DNA of 64,000 nucleotides from Amorphophallus konjac (Eukaryota > Streptophyta > Magnoliopsida > Alismatales > Araceae). The stretch is from the NCBI GenBank assembly GCA_022559845.1, contig CM040127.1:37596708-37660707 (forward strand), written 5' to 3'. Position 1 is the stretch's first letter, and each line of letters opens with the position of its first letter. Under the pieces are notes generated by a model, which saw nothing but the letters and a program-made list of their open reading frames with translations, was not told the origin of the DNA and ran no database searches. Shown here one piece after another: positions 9,000 to 20,231 of the stretch. The position numbers were made by a program, and so were the translations under genes.

Positions 9000-10850
9000 A
9001 TGGCTCCATCCGTGATATTTGATGGTTCTAATTTCTGTGATTGGCTAGGCGGCCTTGTTGTCTACTTAGATTCCATTGATCCAAATCTATGGAATCTTGT
9101 GTCTAGAGGCCCACATAAATTGTCTTACGATCAGACTAAATGGTCCAAGGAGGACAGACTGAAGAACCGTGAGAATCTCATGGCTCTTAATATTTTGTCA
9201 GCGGCAGTCAATACTGGCCTATTTCCATTTGTCTTCGAGTGCACATCTGGAGAGGAAATTCTTAATAAAGTGGCTACCGTTCATGAAGAGCAAAATGATC
9301 AGTGTTTGATGGCCCAACGAAGCAATCACAGTGAAGATCAAAGGGATGACTCATCATCTCAGGTAAGCCCCGAACCTGAAGATTTATCTTATGATGAGCT
9401 ATCAGATTTGTATGATGTCTGCATGATAGACGTTAACAATGTTAAAGAACAAAATGTTGCTTTAAAAGTTGAGAATCAAAACTGTCTAAACAAGATTATT
9501 GAATTAAAAGACAGTCTGAATGAGAAAAATATTGATCTCCTTAAGAGCATGCAAGATGTAACTGTGCTTAAATCCATGATGGATAATCTGAAATGTGACA
9601 GTGCTGAATGTCGAAAAGAAAATGAAAGATTAAAAGATGAAAATAAAAAACTGATGGTCTTGAACACAGTGATGGGACACCAATGGTTAACCATTGAAAA
9701 AGAAAAAGGTATTCAGAAGGAAGACTCATGCAATCAATGTACAGTCTTAGAGGATCTGGTTAAGGAAATCAAATTTGATGATAATTTTCAAAAGAATACA
9801 ATCAGATCCTTAAGAGAAACGAATGAGTCATTGAAAAATTTGAATGATGTCCTGCAAAAACAGATTGTCATATGTGAGGAAGAGTTAACAAAATCTGAAT
9901 TGAAAATATCCTCCATGCAATCTAAAATTGTCTCTCTATCAAAAACTGTGAAAGGGAAAGAGAAAATGATTGTCACCCTGAAGGATAAAGAATCAAATCA
10001 GAATTCTGTGTGTTCATGCTCAACTTCATCCATGAATATCTCTGCTGAAACTATGCATGACAATCATAGCCTTCATTCATCTTCACATGCACATATCTTT
10101 AAAGGATTGCTTGCTAAAAATTCTCAAGTCAAGAGTTTTTCTGATAAAAGGAAAAGTGTTAAATGCTTTTACTGTCATAGAATTGGTCATGTCATGCATA
10201 AATGTGATTTAATGAGACAAGATGACATAAAAGCCAAAAATTCTCATGCTAACAATCATACTCATCTGAATAAAAGAACTAATTGCTTTGAATGTGGTAA
10301 AGTAGGTCATGCTGCTGCACAATGCTGGTGTACTAGAAGTAAGAAAACATCACAGTCTTATCATGTTGATTTGAATGCTAAAATAAGAAATTCAATTGTC
10401 TGCTCTCACTGCTTGAGGCATGGCCATACAGTAGGAAACTGTTGGCATGTAAAGGGAAAGGATTTTCATTCCAAATCTGTAAAATTCCCTGCTCCCCATG
10501 TTGCTGTTAGAAATGACTATGGCTTTAAAAGAAAAACACTTCCATGTCTTAACTATGGAACGCCATGTCATAAAGCTAATCAAGGATGGTTGGCTGGAAA
10601 TAAAAAACAAAATGTTCATATGGATAACAAAAACCTTCATGTGAATAGATTTCATGATCATACTAACATGCATGCTCAAAGGAACAAAAACTCTGTTGTC
10701 TCTTGCTATTATTGTGGTCAGTATGGACATTCCATGTCCAACTGCAAATTGATGACATCTGATGACCTTCATGTACAAAATTTGTTTAGAACACATGTTG
10801 GGGGTAATACAGGACCCGAGGCCGCTTGGGTTCCTGTTGGATCAAAATAA
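9000..10850 (+). CDS. gag: GS1 Gag (616 aa), intact
   Basis: This is the only long ORF of GS1. The N-terminus (IFDGSNFCDWLGGLVVYL, then SRGPHKLSYDQTKWSKEDR, then ALNILSAAVNTGLFPF) aligns with the N-termini of the GS2 and GS3 gags and resembles Ty1/copia gag. Residues about 120-380 are Lys/Glu/Asn-rich and heptad-like, a probable long coiled coil. Four CCHC zinc knuckles of C-x2-C-x4-H-x4-C type begin at about residues 389, 429, 468 and 569, with a degenerate one (CLNYGTPCHKANQG) between the last two. The C-terminus has GPEAAWVPVG, which resembles the GPKxxWVPK segment that in full Sireviruses leads into pol; here translation stops instead. The ATG at 9000 is about 120 bases after the primer site. 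It likely assembles particles from which GS1 RNA is copied by another element's enzymes (inference). Confidence 0.88.
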   Translation: MAPSVIFDGSNFCDWLGGLVVYLDSIDPNLWNLVSRGPHKLSYDQTKWSKEDRLKNRENLMALNILSAAVNTGLFPFVFECTSGEEILNKVATVHEEQNDQCLMAQRSNHSEDQRDDSSSQVSPEPEDLSYDELSDLYDVCMIDVNNVKEQNVALKVENQNCLNKIIELKDSLNEKNIDLLKSMQDVTVLKSMMDNLKCDSAECRKENERLKDENKKLMVLNTVMGHQWLTIEKEKGIQKEDSCNQCTVLEDLVKEIKFDDNFQKNTIRSLRETNESLKNLNDVLQKQIVICEEELTKSELKISSMQSKIVSLSKTVKGKEKMIVTLKDKESNQNSVCSCSTSSMNISAETMHDNHSLHSSSHAHIFKGLLAKNSQVKSFSDKRKSVKCFYCHRIGHVMHKCDLMRQDDIKAKNSHANNHTHLNKRTNCFECGKVGHAAAQCWCTRSKKTSQSYHVDLNAKIRNSIVCSHCLRHGHTVGNCWHVKGKDFHSKSVKFPAPHVAVRNDYGFKRKTLPCLNYGTPCHKANQGWLAGNKKQNVHMDNKNLHVNRFHDHTNMHAQRNKNSVVSCYYCGQYGHSMSNCKLMTSDDLHVQNLFRTHVGGNTGPEAAWVPVGSK

Positions 10851-13438
10851 CCCAGTTAATGCAGGTGTGCCTTGGAAAGAAATAAACAAGAAGGGGTAAA
10901 TAAACCAAGGCACTCAAGTGAGAAGACCCCGGGTTACTACTTTGAAGGTCAGTTCTGAAAATTGTAATTAAAGTCTGCTCTATAATTTGCACTGCTATTA
11001 TGATTGGATATCATGTTTAAATCTGATCAATTAGGAGCTTGTATCAGATTCTGTCACTTGCACTGTTAAACCTGTCTTTTGAGCTGCTCATGCACACACT
11101 GCCATAATGAATATCAATTGCATTCTCCTGCTCACTCATAAAAGTTCAATTGCTGAAATTGTATGGGTGTTACATTGTCATGCACGATCACCATGGATTA
11201 ATTTGCCAAGTGTACATGGAACTGGTTAAGGGGAGGCTGAACAAACTGTCTGAAGATCTTGGAACTGTTAGTACTGAATTGATCTGTTCAGTCCTAATCA
11301 ACCTGATGTTAGGTCTGCTCTTGAAAATCTGAATTTGTTTTAAATTAAACATCTGAGCTGTCAATTAAATCCTCATGCATGAAGACTTGCACTTGCAACT
11401 GATTGATGCATTATATTGCTTCATGTTTCATATGGTTGAGAACTAAATAGTTATCAAGTGGGATCTAGGTATGTTACTAAGGTTCCATGAGTCATCATGC
11501 AAATAGGTCAGGTTGGATTATCATGAGCATTCGTCATGAAACCATGTATTGAATTCTCTCTGCACATTCCATATTTAGTCAGGGGGAGAGATGCATAAAC
11601 ATGCATGATTCTACTGCAAATCACTCATATTGAAACATGTCAAAAAGAACAATTCTCATGCATATTTTAAGGGGGAGCATCACTCATTCTCTTGAAGTTG
11701 CATCTGATTCTTGACACACATTTCTGCCATCAAAGCTCATTTCTGTCAACTGAAATTCACTCTGCAGTTTAAAATTCAATCTTGATCAATTCCTTGGGTT
11801 TGTGGAATGCATTTCATATCATCTTCCTGCGTCAAATGTCTTCAGCCAATCTTTCACTCATTCAATCAATTCCCTGGATTGGCTATTTCTGAAATATATT
11901 TGCCCTCCTTGAGATTCAGAAAAATTTTCTCTGTGCACATCCTGCTCATAAATCTGAAAACAAACTTAATAGGAAACTTCTGTCATATATAACTATGAAT
12001 GTCTGAGACTTTCAGCCGGTTGAAATCTTATGTACATATGATGTTTGTTTATGAACAGTTCTTGAAAAATATCTGAGTTGGACTTAATAAACTTTAACCA
12101 ACACCTTGATGTTGTATCTCTCAAACCTTCTGAAATCTGAAAATTCTGAAATCATGATATTCCTTCATTGATATGTATGAAATTAGTATTGATTTTTAAA
12201 CATCTGAGAATATGGATTATGTCTAAGGGTAAATCCTGTCAGAGCAATGACCTTGGTCACTGAGAAACCATGTCCAAAAGACTGAGTCATGAGGTGCCAC
12301 TGTTAACTCTGCTTTAAAAAAAAAAATTGAATGTCTTGTTGAAAATCTGACAGAGCAATGGCATGCACACTGAGAAATACACTACTCTCATCAAAGAATT
12401 GAGTTCCAGTGTGTCATGAAGTGTATAATGCTATCCCTGTTCTTATGAAGCATGACAGTTACTCCTTCCAAGTGCTTAGGGATACTGGCGTCTAAACAAC
12501 GTGTATCCTCTAGTTACAAGGATGTACTAAACTTAATTGCTCCTGAAACTGTTGTTAAAAGTTATCATCTAAAATTATTGGAAAAAGGATCTTATTTGGA
12601 AACCTTGACAGAGACAAATAGTTTCTTGAATGTTTAATCTCAATACTATTGACTGCATCTCTTAGGGAAGTCCTTGAGATTAAGTGAGTAAGAAAGAAGA
12701 AGGTTAAACAAGACTATCAATATGAAAGAATGGTTCATCTTTATTAAAACTAATTTCAGATGTGAGTCAAAAGGTTCATACACAAACCTTGCATACATAA
12801 TGTTCTGATCTGGGTTATCAACAACGGTTCATTCATAGGTCTCTATGATGGAAGAGTCTGAATTTCTTGGTTAAATCAGATTTATGTAATTGATATTCCA
12901 TTTAAAATCTTCCACATTCCTTTGAATGCTAGCTTTCTCTCACAATTGATATCTAGTCTTTCAGACCTACCTGATGATTTCCATTCATATCACTGGTCTT
13001 TGTAAGGGGTGCTTGCTTAAGGGGGAGTTAGTCAATCATGGATTGCATTTCAAGTTCTACATGGCTAATCAGTCCATTTTCACTCTTAAGTTAAATGGAT
13101 GAACAAAATGACAAAAGAACTGTTGAGCTTTCCACCATCTAGTTGCTTACTTTCACATTGTTTTGGGGTGCCCCTGTCAGTTTTGATGAGGTGATTAATA
13201 TCAAGCACACACTTGCTTTCTAAATCATGTGTTCCACGGTTGGTCAATGTCTAAGGGGGAGAAAAGGGCTTTCCTTCATAAGTGCTTGACTTCATGTCTC
13301 ACATATTTCACTGCTTACCTTACATAATTTAGTGCCCCTGTTACCTTTTGTTGAAGTCAAAGGGGGAGAAAAAATCTGACATAAGTCAGTGTCATTCATT
13401 GTAATTCATAGTGTTGCCATCATCAAAAAGGGGGAGAT
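10851..13438 (+). other. GS1 3' internal region without coding capacity
   Basis: About 2.6 kb between the gag stop and the 3' LTR. No frame is open for long and I could not recognise pol or envelope-like motifs. A repeated segment with CAGAGCAATG and CACTGAGAAA occurs twice about 110 bases apart (near 12240 and 12350). Several AAGGGGGAG tracts occur (11581, 11669, 13019, 13253, 13360), as expected for Sirevirus 3' regions. Confidence 0.7.
13425..13438 (+). promoter_or_regulatory. Polypurine tract of GS1
   Basis: AAAAAGGGGGAGAT directly abuts the 3' LTR and would prime plus-strand DNA synthesis. Several shorter AAGGGGGAG copies upstream may be extra priming sites. Confidence 0.88.
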
Positions 13439-16400
13439 TGTTGTGCCCCTGTGTGATTTTGATGATAGCGGCCATTGTGAATTACAATGATAACCTATGA
13501 CTGCTTGGATTGAATTTGACTGATGGATTGTGCATGACGGATTGTTGTTTGATTGGCTACTGAAATCTGCTTGACTGATTGCCTTATAACTGAGTCAGCA
13601 CTTACTGCTTTCTAGGCTGGAAATATTCTTGAGTCCATGCATATTTTGTTTTGTCAAAGTCTTGAATTCGTACAGAGTCTATACATTGATTGGCAGTAAG
13701 TCTGTACATTGAGCGTCTCATGGAAGTCCATACAGTGCATTGCATTGGCTAAGTGTATACACTGTCAGTCTCATTTAGAGTCAAAGTCCATACATTGGAC
13801 TGTTACTCACATCGCCTTCAGGCCTCCAAGTCTATACACTGGAGTCGTCAGCTGTGAGGACAGCAAGTCTGTACACTGGCCTTCTTTCATGTTAACTACA
13901 AGTCTACACATTCAACAGTGGTCTTCCAAGTCTGTACAGCGTGAAGTCTACACTTTGACAATGTAGCTCGCTCGTGCAAGTCTATACATTAGACTGTTCT
14001 TCAAAGTCTGTACATCAGACTGTACATCATCTTCGTGCTGATTCTGTATTTGAGTCTTCGTGTTGTTTCCCCTCACTAACACGAAAAGATCTCGTGTCGT
14101 CTGAGCTTACAACACTTCGTGTTGATTTCCATGTTTTACAAGAAAAAGCTGCTAAGAGGTAATACTTCGTGTGTCCGTACTGTTTCTGTCTTCGTGTCAT
14201 TCTTGCTTCGTGTCCACACCTCGTGTCAGTGTCTGTCTCCGCCTTTGGGTTATTTTCAGCTCGTGTCGTTTTCGTCCTCGAGTTGTTCTTCTACTTCCAC
14301 CATTTCATCTCGTGTCGAGATAGCCGTGTTGTCTTCTGACTTCGTGTTGTCTTTCACTTCGTGCAGCCTTTGTGACTGTGTTGTCTCCATGTCATCCTTA
14401 GTTCATATCGTGCTTGTGTATTTCTGTCTTCGAGTCATTTTTCGCTGGGTCTTTAAGTCGGTCTAGGTACAAGTGTCGTTTTCACTTCGTGTCGTTCTCC
14501 TTGCTGTCTATCACCTCGTGGTGTTTTCACAATTTTGTCTTCGTGTTGTGTTTATGTACTTCGTGTCGTTTTCATTTTTTTCGTGTTGTGTTTATGTACT
14601 TCGTGTCGCTTTCATTATTTCGTGTTGTGTCCGTGTCTTTCGTATTATTTCAGTAGTCATGTCTTCGTGTTGTGTTTATGTACCTCGTGTCGTTTTCTTT
14701 GTCTCGTGCTGTTCTCATCTTACTTCGAGTCATTTCTTTGTCTTCTGTCTTTGTGTTGTTTTCTCTTTAGACTTCGTGTCCTTTTTCGCCTTGACCACAC
14801 TCCGTGTCAATTCCTGTGTTTCGTCTTCGTGATGTTTTCCACTTCATGTCGGTTTCTGTTGTCAGCCTGTGTCGTCCTTGTACTCGAGTTGTTTTCATTT
14901 GTATTCGTGTCTCTTTTGTTTTATAACCTCACTTCGTGTCGTTCGCTTCGTTGTGTCTGATCTGTTACAGTGTATCTCGTGTCGTTCTGTTCTTATCTCG
15001 TGTAGTAGTCACGTCGTGTTGTTATTATATACCTCATGCAGTTTTGGTTTTTGTGGCCATGCAGCGTGTTAATGGATTTAATCTCATTACAGGTCCGAGG
15101 AAGAACATTCCACACACCTGGGCTGCACGTGATCCGAGACAAGAAGAACCAATCTGATAAAGGCACGTGGCAGGAAGGTTCTGGATCGAGCGTGGGAGGC
15201 ACATGCGTTTTGTGCCCTATCCACCTGCTGCTGCTATATATAGAAGCCTTTGCCCACAGATGAAGGTTGATCGTAGCCAAGAAAGAAAAAGTAGAGTCAT
15301 AGAGAGCTCGATCCAGCAGAAGAAAAGAAAAACAGAGAAGAGAGTGAGAGTGAGAGTAGAAGAAGAAAAAGAGAGAGAGATAGTGCTCGGGTGAAGAGAG
15401 AAGAAAGAGTGAAGAAGAAGAAGTGCAACAGAGAGTGAGAGATTAGGAGAGCAGAAGAGAAAGAAAGAGAGATAGAGAGTGAGGGAGAGAGCTCGTGAAG
15501 AAGAAGGAAGAAGTTGCTTGAAGATCTGTCTTCACTGGACCGTGGATCAGATCCAAGCCAGTCAGCTCCGTTGAGAGCCACATTGTGCATCTCGTTTTTC
15601 AGCTTTCTGTTTGCTGAAGTTATTTTCGTTTATTGTTTTCCTTTGTTTTCTGGTTTGTTGTATTTTTCGATACTCTGTAGAGAGGTCGGGGTTCCTCCTG
15701 TTAGTTCAGGAGAAGGGAGATTGCTATCTCCGGTTGCAAGTAGCTGGGAGCTACTTGTGGGTTCCCTCCGGTTTGGAGGAAGGGACATCTAATCTCCGGT
15801 TCTGGGCTTGTGGATTGCAAGTCCAGGGGTCCCTCCTGGTCTAGAGGAAGAGAGGTCTTCGACCTCTGGTTTGCTAGTGACTGGTGTCACTAGTGGTTCC
15901 CTCCGGTTGGGAGGAAGAGGGGAGGTTGTTCCCCTGGTCAAGCTGTATGCCAGCACCTGTTGCAGACTGAGTCTGCTGTTTCTAGCGTGAGCTAGTGAAG
16001 CCACACTCGGTTGAGTGTGGGGTGGATGTAGGTCTGGAGGACCGAACCACCTAAAAACATTGTGCAATGGGTTGCTTGATATTCATCAGATTCGCTAGAT
16101 GAATGTTTAGGCCGTGACTTGCTCAATCTATCTAGGGTATAGTTGCACAGTAAGTTTTTGCTCTAACTCTCTGAACAGATCACTATTGTTGCATACCTTG
16201 TGTTTGAATTAGGTCTTCGAAGAAAGCTGTAGTGTTGATAATTGAGAGCTTTCAAATGAGGGCTTGCATCTGTTCATGTTGCTTCTGCATCTAGTGTTAC
16301 AATGGTTTACATGAGTTATCTGCATTGCTAGATGATTGCATAGGCCGAAGTCTTGGTTGTTCACTTCTACCATCTAGCTGCCCTGCACTGTGGGCTAAGT

Positions 16401-16594
16401 GTTTCCTTCCACTAGTCCTCATTAAGTTCTCCCTATCTGATGGTTCAGGATATCTTTGAGTATTAACATCTTTAGAGCTCAATCGGTTTTAGTTCCTATC
16501 TTCAGTATCTGACAGATCAGTTTTGATTTGGACTAAGAATTTTTGAGGAGGGATTCATTCACCCCCCCTCTGAATCCTGGCACCTGATCTAACA
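13439..16594 (+). repeat. GS1 3' LTR
   Basis: It is nearly identical to 5708-8867, with the same order of repeat fields, TATA (15235-15242), GA-rich segment, hairpin array and terminal double hairpin (16001-16051). It ends CTAACA at 16594. Differences seen by eye are scattered substitutions and the shorter C-run (16562-16568). Confidence 0.93.
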
Positions 16595-16599
16595 CCTCC
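16595..16599. repeat. Right target-site duplication of GS1 (CCTCC)
   Basis: Matches 5703-5707. It also shows that 5707 and 16600 were adjacent before GS1 inserted. Confidence 0.9.
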
Positions 16600-17448
16600 T
16601 CCCCTCCATGGAGCGAGCAGGAAGGGATGGGCGGCAGGGATGCCTGATGCCCCCATCCGTCCACCATCTCGCCCCCCCTGCAAGCGCCACCGGAACTGAT
16701 AAAAAGAAGATGACGTGCCTCCGCACGTCGGGCCTTCTTCAAACCCATCCACCGGCCGTCGGACCTCCTTCAAACCTGAAGCAGCAAGGACTCTCTGCCC
16801 TCCGTCATCGGCAGCTTCATCTTCCGGAGCGTCTTCCATGCTCTAAATATAACGACATAACGCTACGTGAAGAAAGAATGAGGAAAGACTGTCAGGGAAA
16901 ACTCTAAGCGGTGGAGAGGAAGGGACGCCCTTCAAACCTTTTATAGGCGAAGGGAGGCTATTTGTCTTAAATGATTCTCTCCTCGAAAACACGCCAAAGG
17001 GATCTCTCCCTACGAACGGTCACCTCAAACTTCTCGTTTCCGCCCCAGCGGGGCACACGAAGCGACCAGGCATTCAAAGCATGAGAAAATGAAAAGACAC
17101 CCTGTCAGACGCTCACCCAACCATCGGGCGAGATCCACGCAGAAAGTATCGGTACTTTCTAACTACGACAGATACGCTGAACGAAATACGGCAATGGCAA
17201 TACGGAACAGTTAAGTCTTCGTCATAACGCTATTGCCTTATCTATTTTTCTACACAAAGGGGAAAGTTTTTTCTTAAAAAGGAAAAATATCTACAAAGAA
17301 AGGAAGCAAAGAGGATACATTAGGCCTCTGGCCCACCCTGAAACTCGGAAGTGGAAGGCTCGGGCGGTCTGCCCCCGGCATCCCCGACGACGGCCGACCC
17401 TGGCACTGACCCCACCGGCGTGGGAACTGCCTCAGTTGCGTGCCCTCC
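16600..17448. other. Tat spacer downstream of the antisense gene
   Basis: No supported gene. Short ORFs on either strand show no recognisable motif. It may include the 3' untranslated part of the antisense transcript (inference). Confidence 0.5.
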
Positions 17449-18345
17449 CTAGGCATCCGGAGTAGGCGACCCCTCGGGCGAAGAGCCCTCCAGATCTTCT
17501 TCCTCCGACGTCGAAACAGAGGAGCCGGAGGATGACAAATCCGAGTCATAGCATTGCTCGGATGGGAGTTCAATCCCGGACACCTGCTCCTCGGCATAAG
17601 ATGCAGCCCGATTGTAGCCCTGTTTGAACCCCTTGCGGATGCCTTGGTGAAGCACTGACTCGTAGTAGGGGAGGGCAGCTTCCTTAAGGTCAACCAGGTA
17701 GGCCTCTGAGCGTTTGTACTGCTCGAGCGCCTCCGTCCCGGCCAATCCCACTCTGTCAGCAAGCTCGACCTTCTCCCGCTCCGTCTCAGCTAATCTCTGC
17801 TCGGCCTCAGCCGCTTGCTCCTCGACCGCCGCCGATCGCTTCTCCACCTCGGCTCGATCGGCCTCAGCCTCCCCCAGAAGGCACTCAGTTTCCTCCGCCC
17901 GCTCCACCAGCTCGGAGCGCTCGGCCTCCCACCGGCCATCCAGCTCGACACGAAAAAGGCGCTCCTCTTCAAGAAGCCTGCTCTTCCTCTCGAGCGATTC
18001 GCGAGCCTTAGCTAGCTGCTCGGTTAGCGCCCGGGCCTCCAGCTGGCTCGACCGTAGCAGCTCCCTAACCGAGGAAAGCTCCCACCGAAGCCCATCACGC
18101 TCCTCGGCAAGCCGGGCCAACTTCCTGTCAGACCCACTAAGGGTCCAAGCCAGAGTCACTCGCTCCGACTCCAACCGAGCGTACGCTTCTGCCAGAGTGG
18201 CCCCCATCTGGGCCAGGACTAAGCTACCCTCCATAACTCCCTCGAGAGCCGCGGACGGGGAGTACTGCCTACTTCCCCCCTTCACCTTCGTGGCTATACC
18301 GTGACATACCTGATACACAGGGCCCTGAATGCCAAGCGTCTCCAA
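17449..18345 (-). CDS. C-terminal coiled-coil part of the Tat antisense gene (298 codons open)
   Basis: The frame is open for 298 codons on the strand opposite to gag-pol. Residues about 60-215 are rich in Glu, Arg, Leu and Ala with heptad-like spacing (for example LARLAEERDGLRWELSSVRE), a clear coiled coil. The C-terminus is acidic and Ser-rich (SSSGSSVSTSEEEDLEGSS). Rice RIRE2-type and other Tat elements carry antisense ORFs annotated as putative gypsy-type transposon or transposase_28-like proteins, whose C-terminal halves are similar coiled coils. Function is unknown. The Met at 18345 is probably internal to a longer spliced or decayed reading frame extending to about 19.9 kb. Confidence 0.7.
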   Translation of the reverse strand: METLGIQGPVYQVCHGIATKVKGGSRQYSPSAALEGVMEGSLVLAQMGATLAEAYARLESERVTLAWTLSGSDRKLARLAEERDGLRWELSSVRELLRSSQLEARALTEQLAKARESLERKSRLLEEERLFRVELDGRWEAERSELVERAEETECLLGEAEADRAEVEKRSAAVEEQAAEAEQRLAETEREKVELADRVGLAGTEALEQYKRSEAYLVDLKEAALPYYESVLHQGIRKGFKQGYNRAASYAEEQVSGIELPSEQCYDSDLSSSGSSVSTSEEEDLEGSSPEGSPTPDA

Positions 18346-19947
18346 GACGGCCGGGATAGAAATCCCCCCCTCGGCAGACGCCCTACCGGGCGGCCCTGAC
18401 CCAATCGCGGTCTCAATCGCCCTTCGTGCTTCGTTCGGATTTTCTTGCGGCCCTCCAACCCGAACCGGCTCGGTGCCAGCACCGCCACCTGGAGCTTCAC
18501 CCTCGCCGCGGCCCCACCATCACCCACCTCGTCCATAGCCCCCTCGGCTCCGGTCGGGGAGAGAGTCGGGCCTGCGCCGTTGACCGCAGAAACAGCCTCG
18601 GCCCCCTCGGCCCTGGCCGAGGGGGGAGCCAAACCAACATCATCACCAACAACAGGAGTGGCCTCCTCCTCCTCGGCCCCCTCTTGACCAACAGATGGGA
18701 GAGTCGGCCTAACAAGGTCGGCCCCATCTGGCTTGGAAAGGGGAGAGTCGCCGAGCTAGAACCGCCCTCAGCGATGGAGACAGATCCGGCCTTCCTGGCC
18801 CGCTTTTTTGCCTTCACGGCATCCCGTATCATACCCTCCACGGGATCCTTGCGCTTAGCCCCTCACAGCTGGGAAGACCCCTCCTGGGCCGCCCTCTTAC
18901 CCTTGCCTCGGGCTCGGGTGCGCGCCTCGGGAGATCGCGGCTCGTCGGTGCCCGTGTCATTGCCAAGATTACACAGGAGGAAGATATGATCAGAAAAAGA
19001 AAATGGACCCAACATCCGAAGAAGAGTCTAACTTTTGGCACCTGAGCCAGACGGATGCAGCCGCGTGAGGAGGCATCGCTCGATATTCTCTGGAGTAACC
19101 AGCTCTTCTGTAGATTGGCGGTGCTTCAGCAAGATAGTCGCATATTTCTCCACATGTGGAGGGAACTCATCCTGCTTGGGAGGGATATTCGGGTGGAAAT
19201 TGGGGATTACTGGACACCTCTAGGTCTCCTCCACCGATTAATCCCCACCCAGAAGAATTGAGTTTTCCACCCTTTGTGCGAAGAATCCTTCGCAGCCAAG
19301 GAGATACAGCTCCTATTCCGCCTCGCCTGGATGAAATAGAAACCCTTCCCGACCGAAGGATGCGCTTTCAACTATAAGAAATAGTGAAAGAGGCCCAAGG
19401 AAGGAGGGACTCCACACTAGCGACAAAGAATGCGGAAGGCGGAAAGAAGAAGGTAAGAATTGGCTACCAACTGAATGGGCGCCAACAGGAAAAAAATGAG
19501 AAGCAGAAGAATGAGAGGTTCGAAGGGAAGGCGGAACCCACCCTTCCACGACAGAAGGAAAGTATAGATATGGCCTGTACGAGAGTCCAAGCTCGTCTCG
19601 TGAGGAGAGGCCATGGCAAAGCAGAACTTGTAGGGTAGGCGATACTGGTGCTCCAGCCTTCTCACATCTGTCGCCCCCAGTTCACTGCAGTTTGGAACCG
19701 GCGCCATCACCACTGGCTCGTCCTCCCACTCCTCAGCATCCGAACGGTGGTCCGCCATGGAATCCGGAGAAGAGTTTGAGGAAAAGTGATCTCGAGACCC
19801 CGAAGATTCTGGGGGAAGAGGAAGCCGCCGGACTGCCTCCGCGGTTATCTCTGCCAACTCCGCGAACGCCGCCGCAAGCCTCTGCTCTTCCATCGTGTCC
19901 TCACGACGCATCAAAGAGCCCAAAAAATAAACACGAAGGCGAGCCAA
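18346..19947 (-). pseudogene. N-terminal part of the Tat antisense gene (introns or decay)
   Basis: The most 5' segment (19540-19947) begins with a Met-rich start and contains VRRLEHQYRLPYKF and FLLSWKGGFRLPFEP. That matches the usual order in this family, where a short tyrosine/proline block is followed by a GLRFPL-like block. Further down, in another frame near 19200-19350, KGFYFIQARR and SSHKGWKTQFFWVG are read, the expected W-K-x-x-F-F core. Near 19030-19140, KYATILLKHRQSTEELVTP and RLHPSGSGAK follow, then a basic stretch (KRKDPVEGMIRDAVKAKKRA) near 18800-18850. The pieces lie in order but in different frames, so either introns separate them or the gene has decayed. I cannot place splice sites with confidence. 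Confidence 0.6.
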
Positions 19948-20216
19948 ACCCTAGAAACGGAGGGAGTCTGGAACAACGGCAAGCGCACAACGCCTATATT
20001 CCCACGCGGAAGGCGGCGTGTCGTTCCGACCTCCGAGAAAAGGGGGCCCCTTCAGTTCAAATCCGTCAGGATCATCATTATTAAGGGCCCAGGTGACCAC
20101 GACACGTGACTTACTAACACCGCCAGATCTCCACCCACCTGAGCCACGCTAGTCCAAAACCCCAAATAGCTACTCTTCCGAGCTTACTAAAGCTCGGGAG
20201 TAGGAGGGGGACAAGT

Positions 20217-20227
20217 GGAGAGGGGGA
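20217..20227 (+). promoter_or_regulatory. Polypurine tract of the Tat element
   Basis: GGAGAGGGGGA lies just before the proposed LTR start TGTAGCCC at 20232. A similar GGAGGGGGA lies about 15 bases upstream. Confidence 0.6.
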
Positions 20228-20231
20228 TTTC

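Larger units (their letters stand above)
5708..16594 (+). mobile_element. GS1: complete gag-only Sirevirus-like LTR retrotransposon
   Basis: The element is bounded by LTRs of about 3160 bp that begin TGTTGTGCCCC and end CTAACA, with an initiator-Met tRNA primer site, a final polypurine tract and a perfect 5-bp target duplication. The 4571-bp interior holds one long ORF, a gag; I find no protease, integrase, RT or RNase H. Very long LTRs, a long coiled-coil gag and repeated AAGGGGGAG tracts near the 3' end point to the Sirevirus branch of Ty1/copia. Elements with LTRs and only gag have been called TR-GAG. By eye the two LTRs are nearly identical, so insertion was recent relative to the Tat host element. 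Confidence 0.92.

Noticed and set aside
12452..12637. Possible pol remnant in the GS1 3' region (61 codons)
   Set aside because: No protease, integrase or RT motif could be recognised, and length is within chance for AT-rich DNA.
16555..16907. Short ORFs on both strands at the Tat/GS1 border
   Set aside because: No motif; some span the GS1 insertion junction and thus cannot be old genes.
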